Origin: an uncultured Alistipes sp.
Lineage (GTDB): Bacteria > Bacteroidota > Bacteroidia > Bacteroidales > Rikenellaceae
Reading direction: 5' to 3'
NCBI RefSeq assembly: GCF_949296715.1
Contig: NZ_CASFQD010000006.1
Coordinates: 1 to 43,669, forward strand
DNA length: 43,669 nucleotides
The position numbers were made by a program, and so were the translations under genes. The first letter of the stretch is position 1, and the number at the start of each line of letters is the position of its first letter. The notes below the pieces were generated by a model that worked only from the letters and a program-made list of their open reading frames with translations, made no database searches and was not told the DNA's origin. This document shows positions 42,000-43,669 of the stretch, piece after piece.

Positions 42000-42036
42000 A
42001 TCGGGTAGTGAGTTATCAACACTACCCGATCTCTTT
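42000..42036 (+). terminator. Rho-independent terminator after the HIT-family gene
   Basis: A perfect 11-bp stem, ATCGGGTAGTG (42000-42010) and CACTACCCGAT (42020-42030), with a 9-nt loop and a CTCTTTTT tail. It closes the recA-RSH-HIT run. Confidence 0.92.
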
Positions 42037-42141
42037 TTATTTAACATAATGTAGCCCGTTTCGGAAAAGTTGCTGAAAATAGCTTGTCAACGGGGCGAAA
42101 TAGGTGAAATTCTCTGAAAAATTGCCGGAATAGGGTAGTTA

Positions 42142-42155
42142 TTTACATTTGTAAA
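42142..42155. promoter_or_regulatory. TTTACA-N2-TGTAAA palindrome P1
   Basis: TTTACA-TT-TGTAAA, perfect; flanking bases extend the arms to ATTTACA/TGTAAAT (42141-42156). It lies 465 bp upstream of the XRE gene. Confidence 0.7.
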
Positions 42156-42173
42156 TATTAAAATTGGGTTAAA

Positions 42174-42199
42174 TTTCCATTTGTAATTGCAAATGGAAA
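42174..42199. repeat. 10-bp perfect inverted repeat
   Basis: TTTCCATTTG (42174-42183) and CAAATGGAAA (42190-42199) with a 6-nt spacer (TAATTG). It could be an operator or an AU-rich RNA hairpin. It lies 19 bp after palindrome P1. Confidence 0.65.
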
Positions 42200-42229
42200 A
42201 GAAAAATGCTGCCAAACTCTGTTAATAAT

Positions 42230-42237
42230 TACTTTTG
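42230..42237 (+). promoter_or_regulatory. Isolated -7-like element
   Basis: TACTTTTG matches TAnnTTTG and overlaps a TGTAAA half-site (42236-42241). No TTG is found at 19-21 bp and no gene starts within 380 bp. It might drive a small RNA or be fortuitous in AT-rich DNA. Confidence 0.3.
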
Positions 42238-42517
42238 TAAAATACAGCCCAGAACACCCGAAAGAGCACACGCACGCCCGAAACAAAGAAATCAAAAGAT
42301 TAAACTTACAAACACAACATATTGAATATCACTATTTACAACAATTATATCAAGTATTAATTAAGCATTATAAGAGCATACGGAGTATTCCGATCCATAG
42401 CAGACTGTTTGGCGTATATAATTATCATAACTATACGAATTTTCAGTAGAAATATAATTTTATATAAAGTAATGATTGATCAGATTGCATCCGGCAAGTT
42501 TTAACCATATTGTTTTA

Positions 42518-42531
42518 TTTACAGATGTAAA
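42518..42531. promoter_or_regulatory. TTTACA-N2-TGTAAA palindrome P2
   Basis: TTTACA-GA-TGTAAA, perfect. It is 43 bp upstream of the -33 element of the XRE gene. Confidence 0.7.
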
Positions 42532-42553
42532 CATTGTCAACAGCGATTAACAT

Positions 42554-42567
42554 TTTACAAATGTAGA
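42554..42567. promoter_or_regulatory. Near-perfect palindrome P3
   Basis: TTTACA-AA-TGTAGA, one arm base off. It lies just upstream of the XRE -33 element, 36 bp centre to centre from P2. Confidence 0.65.
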
Positions 42568-42573
42568 TTTTTC

Positions 42574-42604
42574 TTGCTTTACAAACGAAAACTCTTTATA
42601 TTTG
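42574..42604 (+). promoter_or_regulatory. Promoter of the XRE regulator gene, with overlapping half-sites
   Basis: TTG (42574-42576), a 20-bp spacer and TATATTTG (42597-42604): an exact match. A TTTACA half-site (42578-42583) lies in the spacer and a TGTAAA half-site (42603-42608) overlaps the -7 box. The ATG is 15 nt further on. Confidence 0.85.
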
Positions 42605-42619
42605 TAAAAAATACCGCCG

Positions 42620-43171
42620 ATGAAGGAGAAATTGCAGGAATTGCTCGACCGGGAGAATCTGCGCCCGGGTCAGCTGGCCGAACGACTCGATGTCAACCCG
42701 GCCAGCATCTCCCATATCCTCAAGGGACGCAACAAACCGGGAATCGAATTTCTCCAAAAGATTCTCCGCGCCTTCCCGAAACTGAACCCCGACTGGCTGC
42801 TGCTCGACTCGGCGCAGTACGAGCGCGACGGCGCATCCGGTTCCTCGGCGGCCGCACCTGCCGGACATCCGTCGGGCACCCCGGGACAAACCGGCGTCGG
42901 CGGGACATCGGGACAGCCGACGGTCGCAAACTCTTCGGCACCTCGCAGCGCGGGCGCATCGGCCGCATCGGCGAACCCGACCCTGTTCGGTTCCTCCGTC
43001 GGCAGCGTACCGTTCCCGGCAGCTCCGAACGGACAGCCGGTCCCGACATCTGCCGGATCAGGCGCGGCATCATCATCGGCTGCCGTGCCCGCAGCCGGAA
43101 AGGAGGTCAAGCGCGTCATCGTCCTCTATACCGACAATACGTTCGAAAGTTACACGCCGACAACGCGATAA
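42620..43171 (+). CDS. XRE-family helix-turn-helix regulator with low-complexity linker
   Basis: A 183-residue DNA-binding protein. Residues 1-62 form an XRE/Cro-type HTH (MKEKLQELLDRENLRPGQLA, ISHILKGRNKPGIEFLQKIL). Residues about 70-158 are a Gly/Ser/Ala/Pro-rich linker without predicted structure. The tail (161-183) ends KRVIVLYTDNTFESYTP, a short strand-like motif that I associate with Bacteroidota proteins of this type. Its promoter is surrounded by TTTACA-N2-TGTAAA palindromes, so it is probably autoregulated. The linker differs from the compact HTH in having strongly GC-rich codons. Target genes are unknown and none is visible in this window. Confidence 0.88.
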   Translation: MKEKLQELLDRENLRPGQLAERLDVNPASISHILKGRNKPGIEFLQKILRAFPKLNPDWLLLDSAQYERDGASGSSAAAPAGHPSGTPGQTGVGGTSGQPTVANSSAPRSAGASAASANPTLFGSSVGSVPFPAAPNGQPVPTSAGSGAASSSAAVPAAGKEVKRVIVLYTDNTFESYTPTTR

Positions 43172-43384
43172 TTCCGACCCGAAGGTCGTGCCGATCGAAA
43201 TATCGCATTCTCGGAAGGGATAAATCCGGACTTCTGAAGCAAAAATCGCGGTGACAGCCCTGTGCAAGCGCGAAATCCGCCGGAATATGATCCGACAGCA
43301 AGTCGGGCATTCGGCAAGAAATCCGGGAAAATCCGAGGCCCATCCGTAAATTTTCTTCTGCCCGGACCTTATTTATTAAATTAC

Positions 43385-43415
43385 TGACGGGAGACGCGCT
43401 TCGTCACTGTTTTTC
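43385..43415 (+). terminator. Possible terminator after the XRE gene
   Basis: The stem TGACG (43385-43389) pairs with CGTCA (43402-43406), extended by G-U pairs, and is followed by CTGTTTTTCG. It is 214 nt after the stop, and the stem is short. Confidence 0.35.
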
Positions 43416-43552
43416 GAAGAGAGTGAGCAGGTACAAAATTACCTCGCAGGCTGCTGCACCAAACAAGAGCAAGCCGATCCGTTCATCAGGTAGATAATGA
43501 ATTAATATTTATATTATCCGCGCATCGACCTCAACAAATTGAGGGGCACAGT

Positions 43553-43566
43553 TTTACATCTGTAAA
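43553..43566. promoter_or_regulatory. TTTACA-N2-TGTAAA palindrome P4
   Basis: TTTACA-TC-TGTAAA, perfect, 381 bp downstream of the XRE stop. It is followed 3 bp later by a hairpin (43570-43586). Confidence 0.7.
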
Positions 43567-43569
43567 GCA

Positions 43570-43586
43570 GGTTCAAGCGTTGAACC
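43570..43586. repeat. Perfect 7-bp inverted repeat next to P4
   Basis: GGTTCAA-GCG-TTGAACC. It could form an RNA hairpin with a 3-nt loop or act as a second operator. Confidence 0.55.
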
Positions 43587-43610
43587 CGGCAAGAAGGAAA
43601 ACCCGGCAAT

Positions 43611-43631
43611 GGCGGCGGGGAAAACGCCGCC
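43611..43631. repeat. GC-rich hairpin near the right edge
   Basis: GGCGGCG (43611-43617) and CGCCGCC (43625-43631) with the loop GGGAAAA. No T-run follows, so it is not a clear terminator. Confidence 0.5.
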
Positions 43632-43669
43632 AGCGCAGGGCGGGCGACGGGGCCGGGCGGTGCAACGCG

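Larger units (their letters stand above)
41964..42619. other. AT-rich non-coding region with palindromes upstream of the XRE gene
   Basis: A 656-bp region far richer in A/T than the rest of the window and without a supportable gene. It begins with the HinT-like gene terminator. It contains palindromes and half-sites of TTTACA-N2-TGTAAA, a 10-bp inverted repeat, an isolated promoter-like box and the XRE promoter, each listed separately. Between about 42245 and 42510 I recognise nothing further except the half-site TTTACA at 42335. Confidence 0.6.
43172..43669. other. Non-coding region downstream of the XRE gene
   Basis: About 500 bp to the window edge without a supportable gene. It starts with a weak 5-bp hairpin (43175-43188). 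It then holds a possible terminator (43385-43415), a 6-bp stem-loop CCTCAA-CAAA-TTGAGG (43529-43544), palindrome P4 and two further hairpins. An AT-rich patch at about 43495-43520 precedes the stem-loop. A gene just beyond the edge may be controlled from here. Confidence 0.5.

Noticed and set aside
42013..42021. TTATCAACA as a DnaA box
   Set aside because: One mismatch to the consensus and located in the loop of a clear terminator; no cluster of boxes nearby.
43200..43310. Possible RNase P RNA or cobalamin-riboswitch fragment (words like ATCCGGAC and GTGACAGCCCTG)
   Set aside because: The required conserved blocks do not occur in the right order or spacing on either strand.

Overview
The window reads as chromosomal DNA of a GC-rich Bacteroidales bacterium, most likely Alistipes or a close relative in the Rikenellaceae. 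This is an inference from several signals: Bacteroidota-type promoters (TTG, about 20 bp, TAnnTTTG), no recognisable Shine-Dalgarno reliance, BlaI/M56 and DUF3857 proteins, strongly G/C-ending codons, and AT-rich control regions. About 90% is ordinary core housekeeping sequence. I see no CRISPR array, insertion sequence, prophage, rRNA or tRNA.

Layout. 1-722: 3'-truncated serC (minus). 903-5956: an overlapping plus-strand operon yicC-gmk-nadD-ddl-DUF3109, then an M23/LysM cell-wall hydrolase and a bidirectional terminator. 6189-7650: yggS-proC (minus). 7996-11080: secreted C69 dipeptidase and lpdA. 11301-13602: truA and aspA (minus). 13770-20576: operon dapB-lepB-yigZ-uvrA-M16 protease. 20645-21889: a DJ-1/PfpI protein of atypical codon use and an O-methyltransferase. 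22056-26277: a tandem pair of secreted DUF3857/transglutaminase-like proteins and a MazG-like pyrophosphohydrolase. 26455-30372 (minus): an M56-ExbD-like membrane protein, a BlaI-type repressor and a secreted protein with TonB-plug-like motifs. 30679-32421: phosphoglucomutase (minus). 32650-34062: dnaA. 34247-35717: WYL regulator and beta-carbonic anhydrase. 35883-41963: zinc-ribbon protein, bcp, small secreted protein, recA, RelA/SpoT homologue, two small membrane proteins and a HIT protein, closed by a strong terminator at 42000. 41964-43669: a mostly non-coding AT-rich region around one XRE-type regulator gene.

Two regulatory systems stand out. (1) In 26455-30421, three copies of the operator AACTAA-N4-TTAGTT sit on and around the blaI promoter. 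A fourth, 10/12-matching copy lies inside the promoter spacer of the separate plug-like secreted protein gene. This suggests one regulon joining the BlaI repressor, an M56-ExbD-like membrane protein and a new secreted partner. (2) At 41964-43669, the XRE gene is surrounded by palindromes of the form TTTACA-N2-TGTAAA (three perfect, one near-perfect, several half-sites), some overlapping its own promoter. One perfect copy lies about 380 bp downstream, next to two hairpins, and probably controls something beyond the window edge.

Other points: a NadD-TPR fusion, a catalytically dead/intact pair of transglutaminase-like proteins, a palindrome at the serC transcription start, an AT-rich rare-codon block at the DnaA Walker A motif, and short or diverged repeats in intergenic spacers.
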